DNA from: Paramecium octaurelia
Taxonomy: Eukaryota; Ciliophora; Oligohymenophorea; Peniculida; Parameciidae
Assembly (NCBI GenBank): GCA_905182995.1
Contig: CAJJDP010000098.1
Coordinates: 63,069-127,068, forward strand
Length of the DNA stretch: 64,000 nt
Reading direction: 5' to 3'
Each line of letters begins with the position of its first letter. Position 1 is the first letter of the stretch. Below are positions 33,471 to 44,666 of the stretch, piece by piece. Position numbers and translations under genes: made by a program. Under the pieces are notes generated by a model. It was not told the DNA's origin. It was given only the letters and a program-made list of their open reading frames with translations, and did no database searches.

Positions 33471-34691
33471 CATTTTTATATTCAATAACAATAGGACTGT
33501 TAGCAAACAATTAAAATTTAGCAGTAGAAATTGACTTTTCAATGATATTTCATCTTTTTGAATTTAACATTTCACATTTAATTAGAATATTTCATTAAAA
33601 AATGTCAATAAAAGCATAAAGTGAGGGATTTTAAATTATTAGAGAATTTTGAACTACTTGTGTTTAAAACCAGATTAAAATGCAATTAATAAGAATATTG
33701 ATCAGTTTCAAGCGAATTGAAAGTATATTTTGAAATAATTAATCTAATGGTACATTACTTATATTTTGTATTTCTAATTAGATTCAAGCAGATTCGAAAT
33801 TCTTTAGGAACATTTCTATTAGGTTCTATATAGATTCATATTCATTATATTAATTCTAAACAGCAGATTCGGTTATTTTAAAATTAAATAGGTCTCTTGC
33901 ACTAAAAAAGAAAAAAAGAATATTTGAAATTTGATAGGTGCTATGACAAAGTTGTTTATTCTAACATAAATCGAATAGGCTATGGAATAATTTAATTTAT
34001 TAATAAGCAATAATTTAATGAATTTATCGTTAATAATCAAAATAGCTCCCTTATCTTTTGAAAAGAATCTACATTACAACCTCAAAATAAATTTTGTTTC
34101 ATTGAGAATTCTTCTAAATAAGTGCTATTTCATCGAACTAAAGCATTCTTTGTTTAATATCTTTACGAATAAAAAAAAAAACCAAATAGAATTTTGAATT
34201 AAAACCTTGAATTTTTAGGAGTTCAAAATTCATAATTTTGGAAAAATAAAAAATAATAATTTATGTAAGAACAATTAAATTTAAGATGTGAGGGGTATAA
34301 TATTTAATTCATTTCTATGGATAATGAAAATCTTATCAGATACAAAGCTAAATTATAAAATGAATATTTAGCTAATGACATAATGATAACAGGAAAATAT
34401 TTTAGAGAGGTTGTCTAATAAATCGATGATTAAACCTTTGTTGTGAAACATCCTAAGGGGTAGACGCTAGAATAATTTATTCAAGCGAGTAACTGGATTC
34501 CAGAAAATATTGTTGAGACTATCTTGATTTAAATTCTTGAAGGATTAGCTATGCTATACTGTAATCGTATCCTAGGGAGATGTTTTAGTATTGACAACAT
34601 AATATGGGATGGAACTAATATTACTATGATGAATTTTGGATTATATCCTGAAATTAGTGAAACGCTAATCAATTATAATCATAATTTGGAT
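33471..34691. repeat. First copy of an exact 1221-bp direct duplication
   Basis: Identical, as far as I can compare by eye, to 34693-35913, with an offset of 1222 because of the single N at 34692. It contains a truncated copy of the kinase-like gene (ATG at 34317, broken at the N). Exact identity plus an N at the junction indicates two overlapping contig ends that were not merged, not a biological repeat. Confidence 0.9.
34317..34691 (+). pseudogene. 5' fragment of the kinase-like gene, duplicated by assembly
   Basis: The same start and first 125 codons as the full gene beginning at 35539, cut off at the N. Should not be counted as a separate gene. Confidence 0.85.
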
Positions 34692-34692
34692 N

Positions 34693-35913
34693 CATTTTTA
34701 TATTCAATAACAATAGGACTGTTAGCAAACAATTAAAATTTAGCAGTAGAAATTGACTTTTCAATGATATTTCATCTTTTTGAATTTAACATTTCACATT
34801 TAATTAGAATATTTCATTAAAAAATGTCAATAAAAGCATAAAGTGAGGGATTTTAAATTATTAGAGAATTTTGAACTACTTGTGTTTAAAACCAGATTAA
34901 AATGCAATTAATAAGAATATTGATCAGTTTCAAGCGAATTGAAAGTATATTTTGAAATAATTAATCTAATGGTACATTACTTATATTTTGTATTTCTAAT
35001 TAGATTCAAGCAGATTCGAAATTCTTTAGGAACATTTCTATTAGGTTCTATATAGATTCATATTCATTATATTAATTCTAAACAGCAGATTCGGTTATTT
35101 TAAAATTAAATAGGTCTCTTGCACTAAAAAAGAAAAAAAGAATATTTGAAATTTGATAGGTGCTATGACAAAGTTGTTTATTCTAACATAAATCGAATAG
35201 GCTATGGAATAATTTAATTTATTAATAAGCAATAATTTAATGAATTTATCGTTAATAATCAAAATAGCTCCCTTATCTTTTGAAAAGAATCTACATTACA
35301 ACCTCAAAATAAATTTTGTTTCATTGAGAATTCTTCTAAATAAGTGCTATTTCATCGAACTAAAGCATTCTTTGTTTAATATCTTTACGAATAAAAAAAA
35401 AAACCAAATAGAATTTTGAATTAAAACCTTGAATTTTTAGGAGTTCAAAATTCATAATTTTGGAAAAATAAAAAATAATAATTTATGTAAGAACAATTAA
35501 ATTTAAGATGTGAGGGGTATAATATTTAATTCATTTCTATGGATAATGAAAATCTTATCAGATACAAAGCTAAATTATAAAATGAATATTTAGCTAATGA
35601 CATAATGATAACAGGAAAATATTTTAGAGAGGTTGTCTAATAAATCGATGATTAAACCTTTGTTGTGAAACATCCTAAGGGGTAGACGCTAGAATAATTT
35701 ATTCAAGCGAGTAACTGGATTCCAGAAAATATTGTTGAGACTATCTTGATTTAAATTCTTGAAGGATTAGCTATGCTATACTGTAATCGTATCCTAGGGA
35801 GATGTTTTAGTATTGACAACATAATATGGGATGGAACTAATATTACTATGATGAATTTTGGATTATATCCTGAAATTAGTGAAACGCTAATCAATTATAA
35901 TCATAATTTGGAT
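34693..35913. repeat. Second copy of the 1221-bp duplication
   Basis: Runs into the intact continuation of the kinase-like gene, so this is the copy to keep. Confidence 0.9.
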
Positions 35914-36982
35914 ACTCTTCTTTTAGGATAAATAGCTTATTGTTTGATAACATGCACGTCAAAGGTTGAAAAAAACTACATAGAAACTTTGATTTCTCCT
36001 CCTATTTCACAAACATTAAAAGAGTTAACTAATCGAATGTTAAGTCCAGAGAATGAAAGAATTTAATTGTGGGAAGTAGCAGAAAATTTAAAAAATAATC
36101 TATCTGAGGATGCATATAAATTTTACGTAAATAAGTATTAAAATTGTTGTAAAACTCTTAATAAAATCGTAGAGGAGAGAGAATCATTTTTTTGTTCCAC
36201 AATTGATATATTTGATTAACAAAAATCAGAATAGTTTGAAAGTCGAGAGTAGATGAGTTACCTCTTATATTATAACGATAAAATAGATGAGGACTAAATC
36301 ATTTGGGATTAGTTACATGAAGAATTGTATAAGATTTATATTTTGACAAATTTAAAAGAAATAATTAAAGAAAAGTATTTTGATCAAGAAAAATCGATTT
36401 ACTTGGATTAGTTAAAATTCATTGTTGATAAAACAATTTTGATAGTAATGAGTAAGTTTGAAAGATATTTGTCAACCCAATTTTCTAGAGAATCTTTTAG
36501 AAAATTAAGAATGATAATAAAAGATACAATTTATTGTCAAACGTAATTTTTCATTGGAAATGATATAGAAGCCATCAAAAGTTCAATTTAGGTCAAGAAA
36601 AATATTGAAAAACACTTTCAGAATGTAATAAATTATAATTATTGAATTTTAGGCAATTTTCGAAGATGACTTTAATGATATAAAATTAGCCTTTAGAACT
36701 TATGTTTTAAATGTATATCGATTTTATTAGAGAAATGCTTAAAATTGCTAGGATCCCCAAGAAAAAAGGGAACTATCTAAAATTTAGTTGCAAGTACTCA
36801 TGGCTATAATTTTGAACTAAGTAATAAAAAATAAGGAAATTCATTTTAAAACTGTTAAGAGAGTTGTTGGAACAGATAAAATAAGGTTGAATGATATAGA
36901 AATTAGATTTTTTGAATTGGCTTATGTTGAGGATATTTAGGAATAGATTTCTGAAATACATTAAATTTATTTTTCTAAGTGA
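35539..36982 (+). CDS. Degenerate kinase-like protein
   Basis: 471 aa; a single 28-nt intron at 36625-36652. The first ~190 residues resemble the later part of a kinase: KYFREVVQQIDDQTF, an inserted-looking LEQFIQASNWIPENIVETI helix, then YCNRILGRCFSIDNIIW at the HRD loop and MMNFGLYPEI, where DFG is NFG. APE and helix F are weak (LLLGQIAYCLI). The rest is a long helical region (YLLYYNDKIDEDQIIWDQLH, RNAQNCQDPQEKRELSK) without a recognised domain. It lacks a canonical glycine loop and lysine, so activity is unlikely. The gene immediately follows the assembly duplication. Confidence 0.7.
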
Positions 36983-37160
36983 TAAATCATATAAGATATA
37001 ATAATTTCATAAGATATTTGAGTATAGATTATTCGAAATATTGGAATCTAACTCATGTCTACAGAGGGGGCATCGAAGATCTTTCAATAACCATTGCATG
37101 CAGCATTTGGAATGGAAAAAATGGTTCAAATGACAGGGCAATTAGATTATGGTATCGTTT

Positions 37161-37976
37161 TCATTAATCTCTTGATAACAAATAGGGCTGATTATGTATC
37201 GATAAATACCAAATTGCTAAATTATCTTGAGTGTTTTTAAATTTTTCTTTGTAGGACATTTCTTTAATCATAAATAAGATTTTTCCTATGATTTTCCCTT
37301 TGTAATGAAAATGGAATTCTTTTTTTTTGATTGAATAGATAAAATAAACAAATAAAAGCACAACAATTATTATAATTTAAATTGTCCAACTCAAGATTAG
37401 TAATATTATTTGAAGTTGTATAAGGGGATTAGTTCTAACGAATAAGAGATGATAATTGTTGAGAGCTTAGTAGGTGGTAAAATAATGAAGTAATTTTAGA
37501 ACGACTATATATTTTGAAAAGGACTTTTGTTAGAGAGTGTAAATTATCATGCATCCATTGAGTGGTTTGAATAGAGAGACTAGTTCCTAAATAGTAAAGA
37601 AAGTGAGGCAATGATTCAATTCCAATAAATTCATCTATTAGTCATACTCGCTAATTTCAGAGTATTTCAAATTGTCGGTGAGAGCACTACATAAATTTAA
37701 TATAACATACTGTAATATTGCATACAATATAAATGCAATAACGTCATATAAAAAATTAATGATTATAAAATGTTCTTGTGATTTGTCTTGAATTTCTTTG
37801 TGATATACCAAAGTGAAGATAAGTTTGAAGGTATAATAGCAACAAATGCATAGACAAACAATATTAGCCTCTCTTAGGGCCAAATCAAAATTAGACAGAC
37901 TCTTAGACTTGTTCTAGCTTTAGTTTTAAATTGTATCTCCATCCAAAGGGATCACCATAAGTTCAACACCAATCAT
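37161..37976 (-). CDS. Multi-pass membrane protein of unknown function
   Basis: An intronless 271-aa frame. Hydrophobic segments: NIVCLCICCYYTFKLIFTLVY (~50), a long FLYDVIAFILYAILQYVILN (~85-110), FSKYIVVLKLLHYFTTY (weak) and IILLILSWTIQIIIIVVLLF (~205-230). The tail is basic (KKKEFHFHYKGK). The length without TGA is unlikely by chance. No family recognised. Confidence 0.6.
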
Positions 37977-38203
37977 ATCGAATGATAAATTATAATTATT
38001 TACAATCTCGAATTATTAATTTAATGCTTGATTAAATTTAATATATATTACAATATATGACTTATTAAACAGTTGTTTCGGTTCGTACTAATAATTAATT
38101 ATGACAAATTTTATTAGAATTAATATTATTGAAATGATGCACTTATATGAACATATGTCAACCTTTGAATTCTATTAGGACTTCGGTAATTTTAACTTCA
38201 TAA

Positions 38204-40346
38204 ATGATTAAGTTTGCTTCAAGATCTATTAATATTTTTATGCAGCAATCAAAAGTTCCATTTGCACATTACAAAGTACCAGAGGCCAAAGAGGATTCCT
38301 ATGTTACTGGATTGAAACTAGCCAACTCATTGAAAGGCTCTGAGTTAGTGCCATTTATCCCAATAAATGGTAGACAAGTGAAGTATTTTTCAAAAATAAC
38401 CTAAAGCTTCTATTATTGTGGTCCCACTGTATATAGTAATTCTCATTTGGGTCACGCAAGGTATGATTAGTTATCTCATCCCTTACTAGAACCTACCTGG
38501 GAATTGATGTTATAAGAAGGACCTTGAGAGACTATTTTCACTACGATCTGCTGAGTGTTATGAACATAACAGACATAGATGATAAGATTATCACAGGAGC
38601 TAATGCGGCGAAGCAAGAATTCCTTGAATTTACAAAAGTATGGGAGAAGGATTTCTTTGATGCCATGGAAGCTCTAAATATTGAACTTCCTGATGTAATC
38701 ACTAGAGTCAGTGATTATGTTCCTGAGATTGTTACCTTCATTTAAAAAATCATTTCAAATGGGTATGCTTATGAAAGCAACGGCAGTGTGTATTTTGAAG
38801 TTTAAAAATACATATCCGATGGAGTATAAAATTATAATTTGATTTTTCCATTAGCACACCTACCCAAAGATGAGACCAGAAGTGAATGCTGAATTGCTTT
38901 AGGAGGGTGAGGGTGAGTCCTAAGTAAACAAGTAATCGGAAAAGAAAAGTCCATATGACTTCGCATTATGGAAAGCAAGTAAACCTGATGAACCAAAATG
39001 GTAGAGTCCTTGGGGAGAAGGCAGACCTGGATGGCATATTGAATGTTCTGTCATGGCTAGTGCAATATTAGGAAACCCAATTGATCTACATGCTGGAGGT
39101 ATTGATTTGTTGTTTCCACATCATGATAATTCTCTGGCATAAGCTGAAGCATGTTTTAATTGTGAACAATGGATCAATTATTTTATACATCTTGGTCATT
39201 TAAATATTGCTGACAGAAAGATGTCAAAATCCCTCAAAAACTTTATGACCATCGAGGAAGTTCTCAAGAGATATACTCCAAGATAAGTGCGTTTGAACTT
39301 CGCAATTCATCAATATGATGCTCCTTAAAATTATTCTGAGGAGCAAATGGAGCAGGCTATTGCAAAGGACAAATCATATTAAGAATTCTTCTAAAATACA
39401 AAGATCTATCTCAGATAATCTCAGGTAACTGATGCCTAAAAGTGGACAGAAAATGACTTCCAGTTGAGTGCTTTGTTGAGATCGACTAAACAAATCATTC
39501 ATCAAGCCTTAACAAACAACTTTGATTTTCCAACAGTTGTAGATGCCACAAACAAATTAATAAATTAGGTTAATATCTAGATTGCAGCTAAAAATGTCAG
39601 AGCTCCTCTTATTAGTAGTGTGGTTAATTATGTCAACTTTATTTTTGGAGTAAATATAGTTATTTTACATTGTAGCTTTTGGGAATTAATTACCAAACAT
39701 TATTTTCAAATCAAATTGATATTCAGCCATTGATGGAATAGGTTTGCTCTATAAGAGATAAAGTCAAGGTGGCAGCTAGAAACAATGATTTTGAAGCTGT
39801 TACAAATGCTGTGTCTTAAAAGTAATTAGAATATGAGAAGAACATTTCAAATCACTTGGTAGATGCTATCAACTAATTTTAATAAGAAGTATTGGTTGCA
39901 TCTCAAAACAAAAACAAGTAGTAAATATTTTAGTTATGTGATAAACTCAGAGATTAACAATTATTCAATTTGGGAATCAAAATAGAAGACAAAGATAAAG
40001 ATTAAGTATTAATATGATTATTATAAATTAGGCTTCAGTTTGGAAATAATATGATGTTTAAGAATTGAAATTGGAAAGAGAATAATAATAGGCTCTACTT
40101 CAATAAAAAGAACAATAGAAGAAAAAAGAAGAATAAGAAAAGTTAGAAAAAGCTAAACTGAGTCCAAAAGAATTCTTTTCTTAGCAAGCAGATAAATATT
40201 CAGAATTTGATGAGACTGGTTTACCAACTAAAGATAAGGATGGAAATGAATTATCTAAGAAATAGAAAAAGGTGGTTTAAGAGTTATGGGAAAAATAGAA
40301 TAAGTTGTACAATTCATATTTAGAATAATAAAAACAATAGCAATGA
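38204..40346 (+). CDS. CARS: Cysteinyl-tRNA synthetase
   Basis: 676 aa; introns at 38461-38489 (29 nt), 38824-38854 (31), 39650-39675 (26) and 40006-40031 (26). Class I synthetase charging tRNA-Cys. Signatures: [18 protein letters not shown] with the HIGH-type [14 protein letters not shown], the zinc-site residues in WHIECSVMA and HHDNSLAQAEAC, and [10 protein letters not shown] for KMSKS (~320). The C-terminal extension ([37 protein letters not shown]) is the one found in eukaryotic cytosolic enzymes. The N-terminal [15 protein letters not shown] is basic/hydrophobic, so dual mitochondrial targeting is possible but unproved. Confidence 0.97.
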
Positions 40347-40387
40347 AACAATATTAATGCTTTATAAAATTAATATATTAAATTAAA

Positions 40388-40935
40388 ATGGTAATCATAT
40401 TAAATTTGCTACTTCTTATGGTCAACATTGATGGAAGCTCAGGAGAAGTCATAACAACCCTTGGCTATCAATTGACTAAGAATGGGAGGGAATTTTAAAA
40501 TAATTAAGGGAAAAAATTTTCAATTAGCGAATCATGCAAATAAATTGAAATTGGAAACCCAGACCTAAATTCAAAGGTCGATACAAACTCCTATTACTTT
40601 TTGGTAAAATTAACTTGTAATGACATTGTGGATGACGAGGAGTTTTTTAATTAAGAGAGAGATGTTGGAAATTCAACTATCGATAAGAAGGGAACATTCG
40701 ATCTATCTCCTTATTAATGCACATTAAATGTAACATTAGATAATTCTGAACACTGTTGCTGTCCTGAACGAAAAAAGTAAATCAATATTTAAATTAGTGG
40801 TTTTCAATTTAAAATCCTGAATTGACAGCCATCATCATCATACCAATTCTGACGTTTTTCTTATTAATTGGTGGTTGTTTATTTTGCTTAAAATAAAAAA
40901 TAAAAAAGGCAGAGTACATCATAATAGAACAATGA
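40388..40935 (+). CDS. Single-pass type I membrane protein
   Basis: About 171 aa. A hydrophobic start (MVIILNLLLLMVNIDGSSG) acts as a signal peptide, followed by a ~110-residue ectodomain with Cys clusters (ISESCKQIEIG, LTCNDIVDDEEF, YQCTLNVTLDNSEHCCCPE). A TM segment near the end (IIIIPILTFFLLIGGCLFCL) precedes a short basic cytoplasmic tail. An intron is needed to reach the TM frame: I use 40797-40828 (32 nt, GTG start), because the more usual GTA...TAG 21-mer at 40777-40797 does not restore the frame. The splice is therefore uncertain. It ends 14 bp from the convergent coiled-coil gene. Confidence 0.65.
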
Positions 40936-40949
40936 TAATATACATAATA

Positions 40950-42615
40950 TCATTTTTATTATTAATTTTCATCATTTTTAACTTCTGTCACGGATTTAGA
41001 AAATCTTAGCAAATCAACTTCGCTAGTTACAAATGATTTTAATAACGATTGCATTTCCTCCTGCTTTTTCTTCGCTATTTTTTACTGAGTTGTTAGCTTT
41101 TCATTCGGTTTGAATTACATTTGTAAATCTGGATCATTGATTAATTAAACTGCTCTAGACATTTTTAATGCTGTCTATTCTTCAATCTTATTGGCTTACA
41201 TCAAGGCAAAACTAGTATTACTATAGATATACATACTTGACAGTAGATTTCATTTACTCATTAGTCGTTCTCATATTCTTTAATCGAGTAGTTTATCTTG
41301 AGAAAAACGCATTGTATCTATCGATTTATTAAGACTGCAATCTCTGTAATTATTAACGATTTTGTAGAAAATTTAGAACTCTCTATTAATAAGTTTCTTT
41401 TCTCAAGATTGTCTCTTCTTACAATCTTTTTTCTTTCCTTACCATAACCTCACCAACATTGCGTGATTCAATTTTATGCGAATGATCTTATTGTAGATTC
41501 TATATAACTTTTTTGAATTTTTCACTGTCAACAGACTTTTTTGTTTGTATCTATTCGATTTGTTTGGCTAGCAAATTATTAATAATTGGTTATTATTTTG
41601 AGTATTTAATGATTACATTCTCTAAATTTTTTTCAAAGTCATCTGGTACTTATCTCTTGCCAAAATCTTTATGAGATTCAAAATGGACGTCAACAATGCC
41701 TATTAAATTGAATATTAGATATCTATACGTCTTTATTCTAATTTCAGTTTCATTTTTTCAAGATATTCTTCATATTTTTAATTTTGTTTTTCTTGAAAGG
41801 AATGTTGTCTTTACTTTTTCATTTATCTTGCATTTTTCATGTGTTCTATTTAATTTCTTCTCATTTCTTCAAGTTTATGTATTTTTTCATCTCTTTGATT
41901 AAATTAATTAATTACATCAATGAGGCATTTTTAAGTAATTCACTTCTCTTGTTAATCAAATCATCTTCTTGCTTCTTTTTCATTTTATGATTGCTCTTTA
42001 ATTTCTCATTTACGATCTCCAAATGCTCTTTTACAGGTTAAATTTTATTATCATAATCTGTTTTTAAAGCTTTTCTAACTTTCTCTATTTTATCATCTTG
42101 TTATAATTTATAATCAGTTCTCCTCTTCTCTATATCCAATTGAAATAATAATTATTTCTGATAAATTTATTTTTTCTTCTACAATTTGTCAGACATCATT
42201 TAAATTCTTGACTCAGCAAATTATTTCGATTCATTATCCACTCCAAAAGTACGTCCAATCTCATTCTAAATTCCAAACTATTCCGATTTCTCAACCAAAT
42301 CATGTCTTCTTTTTACTTTCCTCTTCTATTGGATAATTTAATAGCCCCACTCTATTTTTGTAACCAATAAATACTTGCAATTTTGTAAGCATAATATTTA
42401 AAGCGTAAGGCTTAGACCTATGGATCAGGATCATAAAAGTCAGAGAATTTAACAATTCTAAAAAATTCTAAATCGATGCCGAGTTATTGACCCAAGAGTT
42501 ATGTCTAGGGACTTAAAGGTTGTAAACACTCAATGAATTTGTTTAGCTGATCAACGGCTTCATTAGCTCTGCCCTCCTTTATTAAATTGAGAGCATCTGG
42601 GAGACTGAAATTCAT
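40950..42615 (-). CDS. Coiled-coil protein, possibly ciliary
   Basis: 521 aa; introns at 42352-42374 (23 nt), 41893-41915 (23), 41700-41728 (29) and 41212-41236 (25). The N-terminal ~100 residues look folded (NFSLPDALNLIKEGRANEAV, FSDFYDPDPQVQALRFKYY, reminiscent of a TPR-like start). The remainder is a long basic/acidic coiled coil (EDDLINKRSELLKNASL, KLEEMRRNQIEHMKNARQM) with a short break DVHFESHKDFGKRQVPDDF. No catalytic motif. A cytoskeletal or axonemal role is a guess. Confidence 0.75.
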
Positions 42616-42632
42616 TATTTATATTATATAAC

Positions 42633-43167
42633 TCAGTCTTTCTTGAAGAATTCAAAAGGCTTATTACAATTCGGGCACTCATCTCCTTCTTTTGGTTCAT
42701 CACACAATATGCATTCCCGCTCATAATCTATTAAAAATAGAGTGTTTTCTATTACCTTTCTTGATTATGCGAGGCAAGAGTTCCAATTCATACAAGATCT
42801 AGAATTCGTCGTAGCCTCCAACAAAGATATTGTTGATGGTGACGAATGGCAATTGATAGCGATTCAAGATATCTTTGACCCACCCTTGGGCCATTTTATT
42901 ATCAACAAGATCGAATTTATAGAATTTGATGTTTTTGACTTTCAACATGTGAAAGAGTTGCATTTGGTCGCTTCTGATCTTTTAATTTGTGGCAATGGAA
43001 GAGTAATACACTACCACGGGCTCTCTTTTAGATTTTACTGTTTGTCGTATGGCCTTAAGAGTTTTGTACTTCTTCCAAACTAATTAAATAGAGAGAGCTG
43101 AGATATTTTTGATCTCATTCTCCAATTATTACTCTTCATCAACCTCTTCTTAAGGTATTTGATCCAT
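42633..43167 (-). CDS. Glutaredoxin-like protein without active-site Cys, with C-terminal zinc ribbon (GRXCR-like)
   Basis: 168 aa; one 28-nt intron at 42728-42755. A thioredoxin/glutaredoxin fold at ~45-135: PVVVYYSSIATNQKIRS in place of the CPYC strand-turn, then FYKFDLVDNKMAQGWV, the cis-Pro LPFVTINN and IFVGGYDEFQILYE, which retains the GG-x-D/Y glutathione-site look. The redox Cys pair is absent. The C-terminus has CILCDEPKEGDECPNCNKPF, two C-x2-C pairs of a zinc ribbon. This architecture matches GRXCR1 and the plant glutaredoxin-like proteins with Cys-rich tails, which are non-catalytic. In animals GRXCR1 acts in actin-based stereocilia; a role in Paramecium is unknown. Confidence 0.8.
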
Positions 43168-43348
43168 TTATAAATTAAATATTTATATAATATTAATGCA
43201 TTCTCGATTTAATCATTAGGATTAGATTTGGATCAAAACACTTAATATGAAATTAACAGTATTTCGAAGATAACTCAAATTTTATTCCTTCTAGAAGTAG
43301 ATTACAAGAAATCTATATATTGATTGTTAATTGTAATAATATTATTGT

Positions 43349-44330
43349 TCATTTGGGTTCAGTGTGTCCAACGCTTTTGCTGGCCTCATAATAGCCAAAT
43401 TCAGAGGGCAATCTATAATTGCCAGGAGCAGGTGTTTAATCTAATTATAATCCATTTATTTACGTTTTTCATTAGATCCTGTTCTCCTGGCTTCTTTAGG
43501 AAAGCTTCTCACATTCGAGTCGTGGAATTTGGATACAAAATATCTGCCATCCTGTATATTTGTTGAATTATTATACTTATTAGATTCCGGTCTTTTCAAG
43601 TCCATATTATCCTGGACCTGGCACTTTAGTAGCTAATAACATAAGAGAGGGACTCATTCTTACAATAATCAGTGGTAAATCTTTTTGATGATTTTGGATT
43701 GAATAAAGTAGCACACGAATTGCTATATTTTGAGATTGGATATCTCCCCTTTTCATTGATAGCTGGTAATGATTCATATTATCCTGGTCCTGGGACTTTG
43801 GCATTGGAGATTAATGAGCTTTTTTATGGTTTAGGTCTCATAGTGTATCTAATATCACTCAATGTCGTTCCTAAGTCATAGGTTCCAGGGGCTATTAGAT
43901 TTAATTGATGAGTTTTAACCTGGAGTCTTGAGATTTAAGGTGCCAAGAATGCCTGTGCTGGCCATTTTATCTCTACTCACACCAAATTTATATCCTTTGT
44001 TCTTTTTCTGATTATTTTAAACATCACTGCCCAAATCATATTGCTAAGGAGAGGGACTTGGAACAACCACTTTGGTGAAATCAATCCTGTAATTTAGTAC
44101 TATTTTATACTTGTTGCCTTTGCCAATTCCTGCTGATCTTTTTTCTATCATGGTGGGAAGATTGTAAAATGCTTATTAGCAACTAAAATTGCCATCACAA
44201 TTTATTACAATGTTGGATTGGCTAATTTGCCAAATCTCTCGGATTTGGAGAAAGTCCACAAATTCTTTGAAGGACTAAGGTTTAAAGGGGATTGGCAAAT
44301 CTATTGGCAGGTCGAAACAGTTATTGACAT
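43349..44330 (-). CDS. SHIPPO (PG-rich) repeat protein
   Basis: 282 aa; five introns: 44183-44208 (26 nt), 43892-43919 (28), 43633-43663 (31), 43552-43576 (25), 43441-43463 (23). Repeats: VPSPSPQQYDLG, PAPGTYDLG, VPGPGQYESLP, VPGPGQYGLE and PAPGNYRLP, spaced by basic segments such as KGYKFGVSRDK. Each ends in the P-G-P-G-x-Y turn typical of ODF3/SHIPPO axonemal proteins. The second intron starts GTT, not GTA; without it the frame hits TGA. A probable microtubule inner or cortical protein; partner paralogue at 5903-6731. Confidence 0.88.
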
Positions 44331-44666
44331 TATAAAATTATTATTGTAAATCAATATGGGTGAAGCTGTTTATAATACTAAAATCTATTTCACTCATATC
44401 GCAGGTTATAATATGATAGAGCATCCTTTGTGTGTATATCTATAGAACTAATTGTTATTGATGAAAAAGTATAAAATTTAACCAATGTGTCAAGATATTT
44501 AAGTCAGAAATTAATCTAATAAATTTTTGTTTAAAAAAGACTGGGAAAAATAAACTATAATTACTATAGGTAATGGAAACTCAATGTCTAATAGTTCAGT
44601 CAGCAAGGGGAGGATTACTATTTATAATTATAAAATTCAATAATTTTATGATTTATGGTGTAAAAT
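44331..44666. other. Short intergenic gap
   Basis: AT-rich; nothing seen. Confidence 0.5.

Noticed and set aside
36979-37340. Plus-strand ORFs, including one starting MSTEGASKIFQQ at 37053
   Set aside because: Overlaps the 3' end of the 271-aa minus-strand membrane gene; frames differ and no model unites them. A gene relic cannot be excluded.
40777-40797. 21-nt GTA...TAG intron in the type I membrane-protein gene
   Set aside because: Its length is a multiple of three and it does not bring the TM exon into frame; the 32-nt GTG...CAG intron at 40797-40828 does.
41696-41990. Two Phe/Leu-rich plus-strand ORFs looking like TM proteins
   Set aside because: Antisense of the Lys/Glu-rich coiled-coil gene at 40950-42615.
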